A DNA stretch of 64,000 nt from Gyromitra esculenta. Lineage: Eukaryota > Ascomycota > Pezizomycetes > Pezizales > Discinaceae. Shown one piece after another: positions 35,501 to 47,064 of this stretch (the stretch's first letter is position 1; every line of letters begins with the position of its first letter). The notes beneath the pieces were generated by a model, which made no database searches, was not told the origin of the DNA, and saw only the letters and a program-made list of their open reading frames with translations. The stretch spans positions 124,001 through 188,000 of the forward strand of contig JBCAML010000005.1 in the NCBI GenBank assembly GCA_038503075.1. Direction: 5' to 3'. The position numbers and the translations under genes are program-made.

Positions 35501-36203
35501 CCAAGAGTCAGCTAGTACTAAAGCCTCTCCCTTCTTTGCGAATTACGGATATCACCCACGCTTCGACACCTCTATCGTTCCAACAAAGACTTAAAGCCTC
35601 GATGCGGCATCTTTTGCTCAGACCATGCAAAATTTGTATGACCATTTACGGACGCAAATAAGGACAGCACAGGATACCCAGGAAACCGCCACTAATAAGC
35701 ACCGTATACCAGCCCCTTCGTACCAAGTCAATGACCAAGTCTTCGTCTCGATGAAGAACATCAGGACAATACGTAATGCTCGAAAACTGGACTGGAAATG
35801 GATGGGACCCTATCCTGTCAAGAAAATAGTGTCTCCCTATGTATACGAAATTGACCTTCCTGTGTCGGTCAAGTATCATCCTGTTTTTCATGTTTCTCTA
35901 TTGAAACTCGCTGCCAGAGATCCTCTTCCAGGACAAATTATACCTCCTCCCTACCCGGTTATAGTTAATGAGCAGAAAGAATACTTCATCGAAAAAATCC
36001 TCGAGCAACGGATCCACCATGGACAAAAACAGTACCTTGTTGAATGGACCGGCTATGCCCATCCTACCTGGGAACCCGCAGAAGATCTTCAGGATACCGC
36101 TGCCCTCGAGACATTTTTAACTACGATAACTACGACTAGTCCTAAGGTTCGCAGGAGCTCACGCTTAAGACGGGGGGCTACTTTCACGGATGGAACCGGG
36201 TAA
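32512..36203 (+). pseudogene. pol: E pol, frameshift plus nonsense codon
   Basis: A 4-bp loss near 33420 (one CCGG of a CCGGCCGG) shifts the frame upstream of the RT core. Near 34214-34250 paired indels garble the RNase [12 protein letters not shown] block. A CAA-to-TAA change at 35592-35594 stops the frame after the integrase core, before the chromodomain. All remaining domains (DTGAS, YLDD, HHCC, D-D-E, chromodomain) are clear. With identical LTRs, such lesions suggest mobilisation in trans or read errors. Confidence 0.9.
34558..34594 (+). other. Inverted repeat plus internal purine tract in E pol
   Basis: GGAGATC/GATCTCC stem (34558-34575) is followed by AAGGAAGGGGATGAAAG (34578-34594). 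Both are present at the same place in the other family-1 copies (A has one changed base in each). It may be a central polypurine tract. Confidence 0.45.
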
Positions 36204-36598
36204 TAGGTTGAGATGAGGATTGTTGGAAGCAAGCGAAGGATTGGTTGGATATAATGGCTTTGTTGTTCGGTTATGTTTCGGTTGTTGTCGGGTTGTTGAT
36301 TGTACTACGGGAAAGCGGGGTATTTAAGCGGAGGGTTTTGATCGCTGTTGTTCTTTTCTCTTCTTTCCTTAAGCAACGTTCTCGTTTACCTTCTCCTGTA
36401 CTCGTTGGAATACTATCTCGATTCTACCTCAGAATCCTCGCTGTCGCTGTCCACCTCGCTGCACTTATCTCGCCTAGAGATAGACCCTTCGTAGAACTTG
36501 TAGAACCATCGCACTCTTGAACGCGTTGATACCTCATTAAGTAGCACTGCTCACCTTCAGGGATACTGAAGGGCTTAACGAGGGACCCAACCGTGAGA
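36182..36598 (+). repeat. E 3' LTR
   Basis: Identical by eye to the 5' LTR. It is preceded by the ACGGGGGGCTAC polypurine tract, which also encodes the Pol C-terminus. Confidence 0.95.
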
Positions 36599-36603
36599 TT
36601 TGC

Positions 36604-38905
36604 ACTCGCTTAAGGTAATCTCCTTGGATTGTTGGTCCTTATTCCTTAACGCTAGGAGGATCTTTTCAGGAAACTTGTCAGCGATATATCCTTCTGCAAA
36701 TAGCTTTTTTAGGGGGGCGTCCAGTTCAGCGGCTTCGTTTGATAAAGAAGCCGACAACAAACTTAGCTTAGGGTCAAGATTTTCCTTCTTTAGCACCACC
36801 TGGCTCTGATGTGCTAATCGTTCATCCCCTTCCTTGGGGAGATCTCCTGATCTCCTGGTCAACGCATCCGGTTTTCCCCCTTGGCTTCCTGGTCTATACG
36901 TGATCACAAAATCAAAACGCGATAGGTATTCGGCCCATCTAGCTTGACGGCGGTTGAGTTGCTTGGTACTCATAAAGTACTCCAGGTTTTTATGATCACT
37001 AATGACGTCAATTGGGTGTTTTGAACCTTCCAATTCCGGGCGCCATTCCTCAAAGACTCGTATGATGGCAAGTAGCTCCTTGTCGTAGATTTCATAATTG
37101 CACTCAGCTGGTGAGTGTTTTTTTGAAAAGAAGGCTACCGGGTGCAGGATTCCAGCGTCGTCGTATTGGGATAGGACTCCCCCTGATACAAAATCCGAAG
37201 CATCGGTTTCCACGATGATTTTTTTATCAGGATCAAAGTGGATGAGGATTGGGGCCGTGGTGAAGGAGTGTTTTAGGTTTTCGAAAGCTATGTCAGCTTC
37301 GACAGACCATTCAAAGGTGATGCCTTTTCTGGTAAGGGCAGTAAGGGGGGCAGCAAGCTTTGAGAATCCCAGAATAAATCGACGATAAAAATTTGCAAAG
37401 CCTAAGAATGCCTGAACATCTTTTACGCTTTTTGGGGTTCCCCATTCTCGGACGGCCTTGAGTTTCTCCTCGTCCATCTTTATGCCATTAGGGGTAAGAA
37501 TAAGTCCGAGGTATTTAGTGGTTTGTACCTGGAACTCGCATTTTTCTGGTTTCAGCAAGATGTTATTGTCTTTGAGCGTTTGGAGGACTCTGCGAACGTG
37601 GGTTTGATGTTCGGCGAAGGTGTTGCTGTAAATAAGGATATCGTCCAGGTACGCCGTGCAGAAGATGTCCAGATACTCTGTAAGACAATCATTTACGAAG
37701 CGTTGAAAAGTTCCGGGAGCATTGGTGAGGCCAAAGGGCATGACCTGATATTCATATAAGCCATAACGAGTGCGGAAGGCTGTCTTCCATTCATCCCCTT
37801 CGGCGATGCGTATTTGATGGTAACCGTCGCGTAGATCTAGTTTGGTGTACCATTGTGCTTTCGCCAGACGGTCCAGGGTTTCTCGGATGAGGGGTGACGT
37901 ATAGCGGTCTTTGATAGTGATCGCATTAAGTCCACGATAGTCCACGCACAATCTTAGTGATCCATCGGCCTTTTTCACGAAGAGGACAGGAGACCCGGCA
38001 GGAGAAGAGCTGGCACGAATAAAACCTTTCTCCAGGTTATCCTCGATGTATTTTTTGAGGACAATTAGTTCTTCTCGTGACATTCCATATAGGGGGCCGA
38101 AGGGTGCATCCTTCCCTTCCATTAGCTGTATCTTATGGTCATAGGAACGGCGAGGGGGTAATCCTTGTGTTTTTTTATCAAACATGTCCAAAAAGTCATG
38201 ATATTCCGCGGGTATCCTTTCTCTCCACTCTTCCTTGGTTGTTGTTTTCTCTAGGATCCTATTTATCTCATAAAGAGACATAGCATAGGCCTGAGAGGTA
38301 CGTTTTCGGGTAAGAGTTCGAAAACTTGCAGCTCCAATAAATGACATCTTGAAACGGGGTGGTACTGTAATGGCTGAGGTGGATACGGCTGGGGAATGTG
38401 GTGCACAGTGGGTGGTGCAGAGTTTAGAATTAAACTCAATGCGTTTTTGGGCGAAGTGAAGTTGGACGTCGTGATAATTCATCCATGGGATTCCAAGAAC
38501 GAGGGGGTAATGTCCTAGTTGGGTAACGAAGCAGGGGGCTTGTTCTTGGTGTTGTTGGATAGAGAGATGAATATTGGCAATATGGGTAATGTCTCCTGAT
38601 GAGACTGGGCGGCCGTCTATTACTTCAAGTTGTCGGTGATTTTTTAGGGGAAGAAGGGGTAGGGCATGGTGACTCGCAAAGTCTTTGTCAATGAAGGCGA
38701 ATCCTGAGGCTCCAGTGTCCAATAGTGCGTGGGTTTTGATGATTTTATTATTATGGGAAATGCTACAAGAAATAACAAAATGTTCCCCATCTAACTGATC
38801 CTCCACGCACATATCCGACACCGAAAAACCTGAAATGGAAAACGCAGACAAAGGTAAAGAAAATGGAACCGAAGCAGGGTCACTGGTCGACTTCGGTGGA
38901 ACTAG
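36604..38905 (-). pseudogene. pol: D pol, first part, interrupted by E
   Basis: Open from the shift site through protease DTGAS, RT with YLDD and RNase H. It stops at the E insertion after the codons for LSEC. E's TTTGC duplication lies at 36599-36603. The frame continues at 30740 on the other side. Confidence 0.9.
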
Positions 38906-38911
38906 TTTAAA
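38868..38911 (-). promoter_or_regulatory. D gag-pol -1 frameshift signal
   Basis: TTTAAAC at 38911-38905. The stem is ACCGAAG/CTTCGGT, a compensated variant. Confidence 0.8.
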
Positions 38912-40236
38912 GCCTCATTGGAGGCGCTGGCAGCTTCTAAGGCGAAGAATTGAGGCGGGAGTGGGGGTGGCGGTAAGGAGGAGGCTGGGGGTGTGCGGGT
39001 CGCAGGAGGGGCAGTGAGAGCTCCTCTCATGGTTGGCTTCTTGGGAGCGGAAGGGCAATTGGCATACGAGTGATCCGGGGCAGCGCAGAACATACACTTT
39101 CCAGTGGCGCGGCGCCATTGTTTTTCTTCCTCTGAGAGCTTTCTTCTTCCGTTCACCATTGTGTATCGTTGGTCCTGTGGGGGACGGGCGCTGTTGCTAG
39201 TACGGCCGAATGATAGGTCCATGGGAGCGAGGCCCCCGGGTACAAAGGACGAGGCAGGGACAAAGGGTGTCATAGCGTTGGTTGGAGCGCTGAATTGCCC
39301 CATACTATCGCGAGCATTGCCTCGTTTTTCTGCTTTACGGGCCCTGATGCGGTTGTCCATCCGAGTGAGAACGAGGATCATGTCATTGAGGCCAGTGGGG
39401 GTAGCGGCGGCAAAGACCATAGCTTCCTTCAACTCTTCCGACATACCATGTTCAAGGGCATCCATCTTCGAATTTTCATCGAAGTTTAGTTGTCCCATGA
39501 TACGCTGAAAGTCGGCCAAATAAGCGGAGAAGTCTCGTTTGCCTTGGCGAAGCTGATGCAACTCTCGACGAGCGGTACCGGTAGGGTCTGGATCTCCGAA
39601 AGCTGCTTCTAGGGCGGCGATGAGGGCGGCGGCGTTGGTCCAGGTAGTGAGACCAGAGGGGAGGACGGTATGGCGAACCTGCTCTAGGGCTGCTCCTTCT
39701 AGGCGATTGATAGTGTAGAGAATCATAGTGTTCTCATCAGCGAATCTATCTCGGTTAACTGCAAGCTTGGAGCGGAGTTGGAGGACGAAGCCGGGAAGTT
39801 TGGCTCGGGAACCATCAAACTTTTCTGGGTCCGGCATCCGTTCTGAGCGATGACTTGCGGTCGATGGAGGTGGTGGAGTGGCGGTGAGGTTGGGTGGGGC
39901 TGGAGGAGCCTGATTGGCGGCTCTGGCTTCGTTGCGTTCCTGGCGTAATCTGGCGATGAGGTCGGCGGCTTCAGTGACTCGTTGGTCCTGTTGCATGGCG
40001 TGTCGGGTCGCATTGTCCGCTTGGATTTTCGCCGTGTTGAGTTTTATCTCCAGCTCTTGCGTGCTCTCTTGAAGAACGTCAACTTGATCTTCTAAAGCCT
40101 GGTTGAGATCTCGGAGTTGATTATACAACTCGACAGGGTCGTTTCGGTAAGCTTGAGCAAAGGCGTCTTTTGTGGGGAAACGGGGGGTAGTGATAGCGGC
40201 TCCTTCAGAGGAGGCAGCGGGGGCGGAGGCACTCAT
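38902..40236 (-). CDS. gag: D Gag polyprotein, 444 aa, intact
   Basis: Starts MSASAPAASSEGAA. A coiled-coil N-terminal region and Pro-rich hinge lead to the capsid-like core (FVLQLRSKLAVNRDRF, HQLRQGKRDFSAYLADFQR) and the CCHC knuckle CMFCAAPDHSYANC. The frame ends TTA AAC TAG at the shift site. The ATG is reached through the 51-codon leader frame. Confidence 0.92.
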   Translation of the reverse strand: MSASAPAASSEGAAITTPRFPTKDAFAQAYRNDPVELYNQLRDLNQALEDQVDVLQESTQELEIKLNTAKIQADNATRHAMQQDQRVTEAADLIARLRQERNEARAANQAPPAPPNLTATPPPPSTASHRSERMPDPEKFDGSRAKLPGFVLQLRSKLAVNRDRFADENTMILYTINRLEGAALEQVRHTVLPSGLTTWTNAAALIAALEAAFGDPDPTGTARRELHQLRQGKRDFSAYLADFQRIMGQLNFDENSKMDALEHGMSEELKEAMVFAAATPTGLNDMILVLTRMDNRIRARKAEKRGNARDSMGQFSAPTNAMTPFVPASSFVPGGLAPMDLSFGRTSNSARPPQDQRYTMVNGRRKLSEEEKQWRRATGKCMFCAAPDHSYANCPSAPKKPTMRGALTAPPATRTPPASSLPPPPLPPQFFALEAASASNEALN

Positions 40237-40388
40237 GATCTGGATTGGTCACGCGGGATAGAGTTGGTACGTAGGTAATGTTGATCAAGCCACTCAGGAG
40301 TGACTTCAGTGAGAGTTTGGGGTCTTCGCGGGGTCAGGCAGGGAAAGATTTGAAGGATGGATTGGCGAATCCAACCAAGAATTTCCAT
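40233..40388 (-). CDS. D small leader frame, 51 aa, overlapping gag start (ATGA)
   Basis: It lies between the primer-binding site and gag. The stop TGA (40235-40233) overlaps the gag ATG (40236-40234). The product shares length and about two-thirds of residues with the frame in element G (55174-55329), including IFPCLT and PEWLDQ. Most nucleotide differences between the two are at third positions, so it seems translated and selected. No known domain is recognised. Elements A, B, C, E, F and H have short leaders and lack it. Function unknown; it might set gag translation by reinitiation or be a small accessory protein. Confidence 0.7.
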   Translation of the reverse strand: MEILGWIRQSILQIFPCLTPRRPQTLTEVTPEWLDQHYLRTNSIPRDQSRS

Positions 40389-40420
40389 GTAGGGGCGTCG
40401 TGTAGGAGGTATAGATGAGG

Positions 40421-40429
40421 AAGCAACGT
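40421..40429 (-). promoter_or_regulatory. Primer-binding site of D
   Basis: ACGTTGCTT on the minus strand beside the 5' LTR. Confidence 0.7.
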
Positions 40430-40431
40430 AA

Positions 40432-40855
40432 TCTCACGGTTGAATCCCTTGTTTAAGCCCTTCGGTATCCCCGAAGGTGAGCAGTGCTACTTAAGCGAGG
40501 TATCAACACGTTCAAAGAGTGCAGGGTTTCTACAGGTCCTACGATGGATGAACTTCAAGGCGAAGTATCGGCGGTGGTTCACAGCGACAGCGAGGATTCT
40601 GAGGTAGAATCGAGATAGTATTTCCACAGTTACAAGAGAAGGTAAACGAGAACGTTGCTTAAGGAAAGAAGAAGAAGAAGAACGAAAACAACCAAAGTCC
40701 TTCCTTAAATACCCCGCTTTTCCAATAGCACCAACAACAACCCGGCAACAACCGAAACACAAAGACATTATTATAATAACCCGAAACCTAACCGAACAAC
40801 AAAGGAATTGTACAACCATCCGAACCACGACTCATCCCTGAATCAATCCATGAAA
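40432..40855 (-). repeat. D 5' LTR
   Basis: 424 bp, TCTCACGG to CCATGAAA. The stem-loop is CCTTCGG-GGATA-CCGAAGG, a compensated variant. Primer-binding site at 40421-40429. Confidence 0.92.
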
Positions 40856-40860
40856 CTGAA

Positions 40861-41759
40861 TTGTCGTATTCCCCCGTTTTTTTTTTTTTCCGAGGGCTTC
40901 GGATGCGGTTATCCATCCGGGTAAGAGTGAGGATTGTGTCATTGAGGTTTGTGGGGACGGCGGGGGCAAAAACCATGGCTTCTTTCAGTTCCTCGGACAT
41001 ACCATGCTCGAGGGCATCCATCTTCGAATTTTCGTCGAAGTTGAGTTGCCCCATGATTCTTTGAAAGTCTGCCAGGTAAGCCGAAAAATCTCGTTTGCCC
41101 TGACGGAGTTGGTGTAATTCTCGTCGGGCGGTACCGGTAGGGTCGGGGTCTCCGAATGCAGTTTCCAGTGCGGTGATCAGTTCTTCAGCGCTAGTCCATG
41201 TGGTGAGGCCGGATGGGAGTACCGTGTGGCGGACTTGCTCCAGAGCTGCTCCTTCTAGTCGATTTATGGTGTAGAGGATCATCGTAGTTTCATTTGCAAA
41301 ACGGTCTCGATTGACCGTGAGCTTAGAGCGCAGTTGTAGGATAAATCCTGGCAGTTTGGATCGGGATCCGTCGAATTTCTCGGGATCTGGCATCCGTTCT
41401 GAACGGTGGGATATCGCTGGAGGTGGTGTGGCGCTGAGGTTTGGTGGAGCGGGGGAGGCCTGAAGGCTGACGCGAGCTTCGTTTCGTTCCTGCCGTAACC
41501 GGGCGATTAGGTTAGCGGTTTCCGTGACCCGTTGATCTTGTTCGGCGGCGTGACGGAGGGCATTGTCGGTCTGAATGCGAGCTGTGTTGAGTTTGACCTC
41601 GTTTTCTCGCTCGCTTTCCTGGAGGACATCGATTTGGTCTTCCAGGGCTTGGTTTAGGTCCCTGAGCTCGTTGTAGAGCTCTGCAGGGTCCTCTCTGTAG
41701 GCTTGGGCGAAGGCTTCCCTGGTGGGGAAGCGTTTGGCGGCGACGGCGGCTCCTTCCAT
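40861..41759 (-). pseudogene. gag: C gag, N-terminal piece with homopolymer lesion
   Basis: Begins MEGAAVAAKRFPTREAFAQA and is open through FSAYLADFQRIMGQ and MDNRIR. It then reaches a 14-base T-run at 40877-40890 (A-run on the coding strand). This replaces the ARKAEKRGN segment seen in other copies and puts the end out of frame. The adjoining 3' edge is the D insertion site. Confidence 0.85.
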
Positions 41760-41822
41760 GGTGAAGTTGATGGGGGCAGGTATGCTTTGTGTAGATTAGG
41801 TGGTAGAAGGTGTAGAGGTTGG

Positions 41823-41831
41823 AAGCAACGT
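41823..41831 (-). promoter_or_regulatory. Primer-binding site of C
   Basis: ACGTTGCTT on the minus strand beside the 5' LTR. Confidence 0.7.
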
Positions 41832-41833
41832 AA

Positions 41834-42246
41834 TCTCACGGTTCAGTCCCTCGTTAAGCCCTTCAGTATCCCTGAAGGTGAGCAGTGCTACTTAAATGAG
41901 GAAAACAACGCGTTCAAAGTGTGCAGCGTTTCTACAAGTTCTACAATGGGTCTATCTCCAGGCGAGATAAGTGCAGCGAAGCGGACAGCGACAGCGAAGG
42001 TTCTGAGGTAGAACCGAGATAGTATTGCAAATGATTACAGAAGAAGGTAAACGAGAACGTTGCTTAAAGAGAAAAGAACACACAAACGACAAAACTCCTC
42101 CGCTTATATACCCCGCTTTTCCGTCGCACAAACCACAACCCGACAATGACCGAAACATAACCGAACAACAAAACCATTGTACTCCAAAAGAACTCATCAT
42201 AACTACCCACAATTATCCTGACCCATTACCCGATTCTATCCGTGAA
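41834..42246 (-). repeat. C 5' LTR
   Basis: About 413 bp. It begins TCTCACGGTTCAGTCC next to the primer-binding site at 41823-41831 and ends CCGTGAA. Confidence 0.9.
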
Positions 42247-42251
42247 ACCGC

Positions 42252-43373
42252 AGATTCAGGCAACCAATGCCAACCATCACGCCCAACAGCAGGACCAACG
42301 AGTCAGTGATGCATCAACCCTCATCGAACGACTACGTCGAGAACGGAATGAAGCCCGCGCATCCCTCTCTTCGCCCCCAGCTCCCCCAAACCTCACTGCC
42401 ACTCCCCGCCGCCACCAACCACTACCCATCGCTCCGAACGCATGCCGGACCCAGAGAAATTTGATGGATCCAGACCAAAACTCCCGGTTTCATCCTCCAA
42501 CTACGATCAAAACTTGCAGTCAACAGGGACCGATTCGCTGATGAGAATACCATGATTCTCTATACCATCAATCGTTTAGAAGGAGCCGCTCTGAACAAGT
42601 TCGACACACGGTCCTCCCTCTGGCCTCACAACCTGGAACAACGCCGCCGCCCTCATCGCCGCCTTAGAAACTGCCTTCGGAGACCCTGATCCCACGGGTA
42701 CAGCACGACGAGAGCTACACCAACTCCGGCAAGGCAAACGCGACTTTTCAGCTTATCTAGCTGATTTTCAACGCATCATGGGGCAACTAAACTTTGATGA
42801 AAACTCAAAGATGGACGCCCTTGAGCATGGTATGTCAGAAGAGTTGAAGGAAGCTATGGTCTTCGCCACCGCTATGCCCGCTACCCTCAACGACATGATC
42901 CTAGTCCTCACTCGAATGGACAATCGTATCCGCGCCCATAAAGCAGAGAAGCGAGGAAACGGCCGTGAGAATATGGGACAATTCAGTGCCCAATCAAACG
43001 CCATGACCCCCTTCGTGCCCTTCTCATGCTTTGTACCCGGTAGCCTCGCTCCTATGGACCTCTCCTTTGGCCGCACCAGCAACCTCTCAAGCCCCTCTCA
43101 AGACCAACGATATACAATGGTCAACGGCCGAAGGAAGCTCTTGGAAGAAGAAAAACAATGGCGCCACTCTACCGGCAATTGTATGTTCTGTGCAGCCCCA
43201 GACCACTCCTACGCCAACTGTCCCTCCGCCCGAAGAAACCCGCAATGAGAGGAGCTCTCACTGCCCCGCCCGCTAGCCGCACACCTCCAGCCTCCTCCCT
43301 ACCACCACCACCTCTCCCACCTCAGTTTTTCGCCCTGGAATCCGCCAGCGCTTCAGGGGAGAATTTAAACTAG
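42252..43373 (+). pseudogene. gag: B gag, main piece, frameshifted
   Basis: Continues Gag after C. It contains QIQATNANHHAQQQDQRVSD, the FGDPDPTGTARREL block, DFQRIMGQLNFDENSKMDAL and the knuckle CMFCAAPDHSYANC. At least three single-base losses break the frame (near 42470-42490, 42596 and 43228). It ends with the conserved slippery site and TAG. Confidence 0.82.
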
Positions 43374-43408
43374 TTCAACCAAGGCTGACCAGTGACCCTG
43401 CCTTGGTT
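43364..43408 (+). promoter_or_regulatory. B gag-pol -1 frameshift signal
   Basis: AAT TTA AAC TAG here instead of GCT TTA AAC TAG; TTTAAAC 43364-43370. Stem arms 43377-43384 and 43401-43408. Confidence 0.8.
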
Positions 43409-46400
43409 CCAATTTCTTTTCCTTTGTCTGCATTTTCAATTTCCGGGTTTTCAGTCGATAGTATAAGCGTGGAGGATCAATTAGACGGAGAGCATTTTGT
43501 AGTTTCGTGCAATATCTCCAATAATAATAAAACCATTAAAACACACGCTTTACTAGACACTGGAGCCTCTGGATTTGCATTCATTGATAAGAATTTTGCG
43601 AGTCACCACTCTATTCCACTCCTTCCCCTAAAAACGCCCCGACAACTTGAAGTAATCGATGGCCGACCAGTAGCCTCAGGAGACATTACTCACATCGCCA
43701 ATATCAACTTGTCTATCCAACAACATCAGGAACAAACCCCCTGCTTCGTCACCCAACTGGGACATTATCCACTAGTACTAGGAATCCCTTGGATGAACCA
43801 CCATGACGTCCACCTTCACTTCGCCGACAAACACATTGAATTTAGCTCTAAATTCTGCACGACCCATTGTGTCCCTCATCAAGCTGCCGTATCCACACCC
43901 TCAATCCCCGCTCCTCCCAGACTAAACTTGTCATTTATCGGCGCTGCTAGTTTCAGAACACTCACTCGAAAACGTTTTTCCCAAGCCTATGCTATGTCCC
44001 TCTATGAGATTAATAAAATCTTAGAAGAAAGGACCAGCAAAGACGAGTGGAAAGCAAGGATACCTGCTGAGTACCATGAGTTTTTGGATATGTTTGACAA
44101 AAGCAAAGCTCAAGGCTTACCTCCACGGCGTTCGTATGATCATAAGATACAGCTGATGGAAGGGAAGGACGCACCGTTTGGCCCTCTTTATGAAATGTCA
44201 CGAGAAGAACTCATTGTCCTCAAAAAATACATTGAAGATAATTTAGAGAAGGGTTTTATTCGCGCCAGCTCTTCCCCTGCTGGATCCCCTGTCCTCTTCG
44301 TAAAGAAAGCTGATGGCTCCTTAAGACTCTGCGTGGACTATCGAGGACTAAATGTGATTACAGTTAAAGATCGATATACTTCCCCCCTTATCAGAGAAAC
44401 ACTAGATCGGCTAGCCAAAGCACAATGGTATACCAAGCTAGACCTTCGTGACGGTTACCATCAAGTACGAATCGCCGAAGGAGATGAGTGGAAGACAGCT
44501 TTCCGTACCCGTTACGGCTTATATGAATACCAAGTCATGCCATTCGGCCTGACCAATGCCCCCGGAACCTTCCAACGATTCGTTAACGACTGCCTTACTG
44601 AATACTTGGACATATTCTGCACAGCTTACCTAGATGATATCCTGATCTACAGTGATACATTTGCGGAACACCAGATTCATGTACGAAAGGTACTCCAAAC
44701 GCTTAAAAACAACGACATTCTTCTCAAACCAGAGAAATGCGAATTCGAAGTACAGACCACTAAGTATTTGGGACTTATCCTCACCCCAGATGGGATTAAA
44801 ATGGATGAAGAAAAATTGAAAGCTGTCCGGGACTGGAATACCCCAAAAAGTGTCAAGGATGTACAAGCCTTCCTCGGATTTGCAAATTTTTACCGTCGTT
44901 TTATCCTAGGGTTTTCCAAACTCGCTGCGCCCCTCACCGCCCTCACCAAAAAAGGCAGCAGTTTCGAATGGACTGCCCAAGCTGACATCGCCTTCGAGAA
45001 TCTGAAACATGCCTTCACCACTGCCCCGATCCTCATTCACTTTGACCCTGATAAGAAAATCATAGTGGAAACCGATGCTTCCGACTTCATATCCGGAGGA
45101 GTACTCTCACAATATGACGATACTGGAGTCCTCCACCCGGTCGCATTCTTCTCGAAAAAACATTCACCCGCTGAATGTAATTACGAGATTTACGACAAAG
45201 AACTATTGGCTATTATCCGAGTGTTTGAAGAATGGCGTCCGGAGCTTGAAGGGTCTAAACACCCTATTGACGTAATTAGCGATCATAAAAACCTTGAGTA
45301 TTTTATGAGCACGAAGCAATTGAATCGACGCCAAGCACGATGGGCAGAGTATCTTTCCCGCTTTGATTTTGTAATTACCTATCGCCCGGGTAGCCAGGGG
45401 GGGAAACCGGATGCATTGACCAGAAGATCAGGAGATCTTCCCAAGGAAGGGGATGAACGGTTGGCACATCAAAGCCAAGTGGTATTGAAAAAGGAAAACA
45501 TAGACCCTAAGCTAAGTTTGTTGTCGGCTTCTTTGTCAAATGAAGCCGCTGAACTGGAAGCCCCCCTAACCAAATTATTCCTAGAAGGATATATCGCTGA
45601 CAAGTTTCCCGAAGAAATACTCGAAGCATTAAGGAATAAAGATCAACAATCAAAAAAGATCACCTTAAGTGAATGTACCGAGAGAAATGGAAGATTATGT
45701 TATCGAAATCGTATCTACGTCCCCAACCTGGATGCCCTCCGCTTGGAAATAATTCGAAGACACCACGATGTACCGGCAGCTGGGCATCCTGGCCGTGATA
45801 AGACCTTCGAACTCCTTGCTAGTGACTATTATTGGCCGAAAATGAGGGACTCGATCAACAGATACGTCCGTAACTGCCATATCTGTCAAAAAGCAAAGCC
45901 AGTTAATCAGCGAACCCAAGGTGTCCTTCGCCCTCTCCCTATTCCAAACCGTCCTGGCAGGAGATTTCAATGGACTTTGTTACAGGCCTCCCCGAGTCGG
46001 ACGGTTACGATGCAATAATGGTCGTAGTCGACCGATTGTCAAAAATGCGACATTTAATCCCTTGTAATACAACAGTTAACTCCAGAAATGTAGCCGATTT
46101 ATACCTCCAACATATCTGGAAACTTCATGGACTACCCTTATATGTTACATCAGATCGCGGGACTCAATTCACGGCCCATTTCTGGAAGGAACTTTGTAAA
46201 CGTCTCGGAATCCAAGCCAGAATGTCTACTGCCTTTCATCCGGAAACAGATGGACAAACGGAAAGACTCAACGCCGTAATGGAACAATACCTTCGTTCCT
46301 ATGTATCGTATCAACAGGAAGACTGGAATAAATGGTTGCCGATGGCCGAGTTTTCTGCTAATAACCAGGAATCCGCCAGTACTAAAGTCTCTCCATTCTT

Positions 46401-47064
46401 TGCGAACTATGGCTACCATCCAAGATTCGATACTTCTGTTATCCCAACACAGATGACTCCCCAAAGTTTAGATGCCGCTTCTTTCACTAGCAAGATGCAA
46501 GAACTAAGTGACTACCTCCGTACCCAAATTCGAATAGCACAAGATATCCACGAAACAACTACCAATAAACACCGAACCCCTGCCCCCGCCTACCAGGTTA
46601 ACGATCAAGTCTTCGTATCCATGAAGAATATCCGGACAACCCGTAACGCGAAGAAATTAGACTGGAAATGGATGGGCCCGTATATGGTGAAAAGAATTGT
46701 TTCCCCTTTTGCTTATGAGATTGATCTCCCCGCTTCGGTTAAATATCATCCTGTTTTTCATGTTTCCCTTCTGAAGCCTACCCCAAATGATGCTCTTCCC
46801 GGACAAATTATTCCGCCCCCAGCCCCAGTTGTTGTGAACAACCAGGAGGAATACTTTATCGAAAGAATTCTCGACCAAAGAACTCATCGAGGACGATTGC
46901 AATACCTCTTGGAGTGGACTGGTTATGCTCATCCTACTTGGGAACCTGCGGAAGATCTTCAAGACACTACTGCCCTCGACGTATTCCAAAATACGACGAT
47001 TACAACTGGACCTAAGGTTCGCAGGAGCTCACGCTTAAGACGGGGGGCTACTTTCACGGATTGA
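43370..47064 (+). pseudogene. pol: B pol, one frameshift
   Basis: Open from the shift site through protease (DTGAS), RT (YLDD), RNase H and the integrase zinc finger. One C is missing in AACCGTCCTGGCAG near 45955 (other copies have CCCTGGCA), which shifts the frame. The second part (DFVTGLPES onward) has the integrase core and chromodomain and is open to its stop in the 3' LTR. A single lesion separates it from an intact frame. Confidence 0.88.

Larger units (their letters stand above)
30741..36598 (+). mobile_element. Chromovirus E, the innermost element, identical LTRs
   Basis: Perfect TTTGC duplication (30736-30740, 36599-36603). LTRs 30741-31157 and 36182-36598 are both 417 bp and appear identical on base-by-base reading, so it is the youngest insertion here. 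Gag is open but pol has three lesions. Confidence 0.95.
28939..40855 (-). mobile_element. Chromovirus D, inserted in C gag, carrying nested E
   Basis: 3' LTR 28939-29362, 5' LTR 40432-40855 (both 424 bp and mostly identical). Flanks TTGAA (28934-28938) and CTGAA (40856-40860) differ by one base. Joined around E, gag and pol appear open, so D was probably functional when E landed. Confidence 0.9.
24477..42246 (-). mobile_element. Chromovirus C, inserted in B gag, carrying nested D
   Basis: 3' LTR 24477-24895, internal 24896-28938 and 40861-41833, 5' LTR 41834-42246. Flanks are ACCGC (24472-24476 and 42247-42251) if the 5' LTR begins TTCACGG, one T shorter than usual. B Gag reads on correctly across the insertion. 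Confidence 0.9.
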
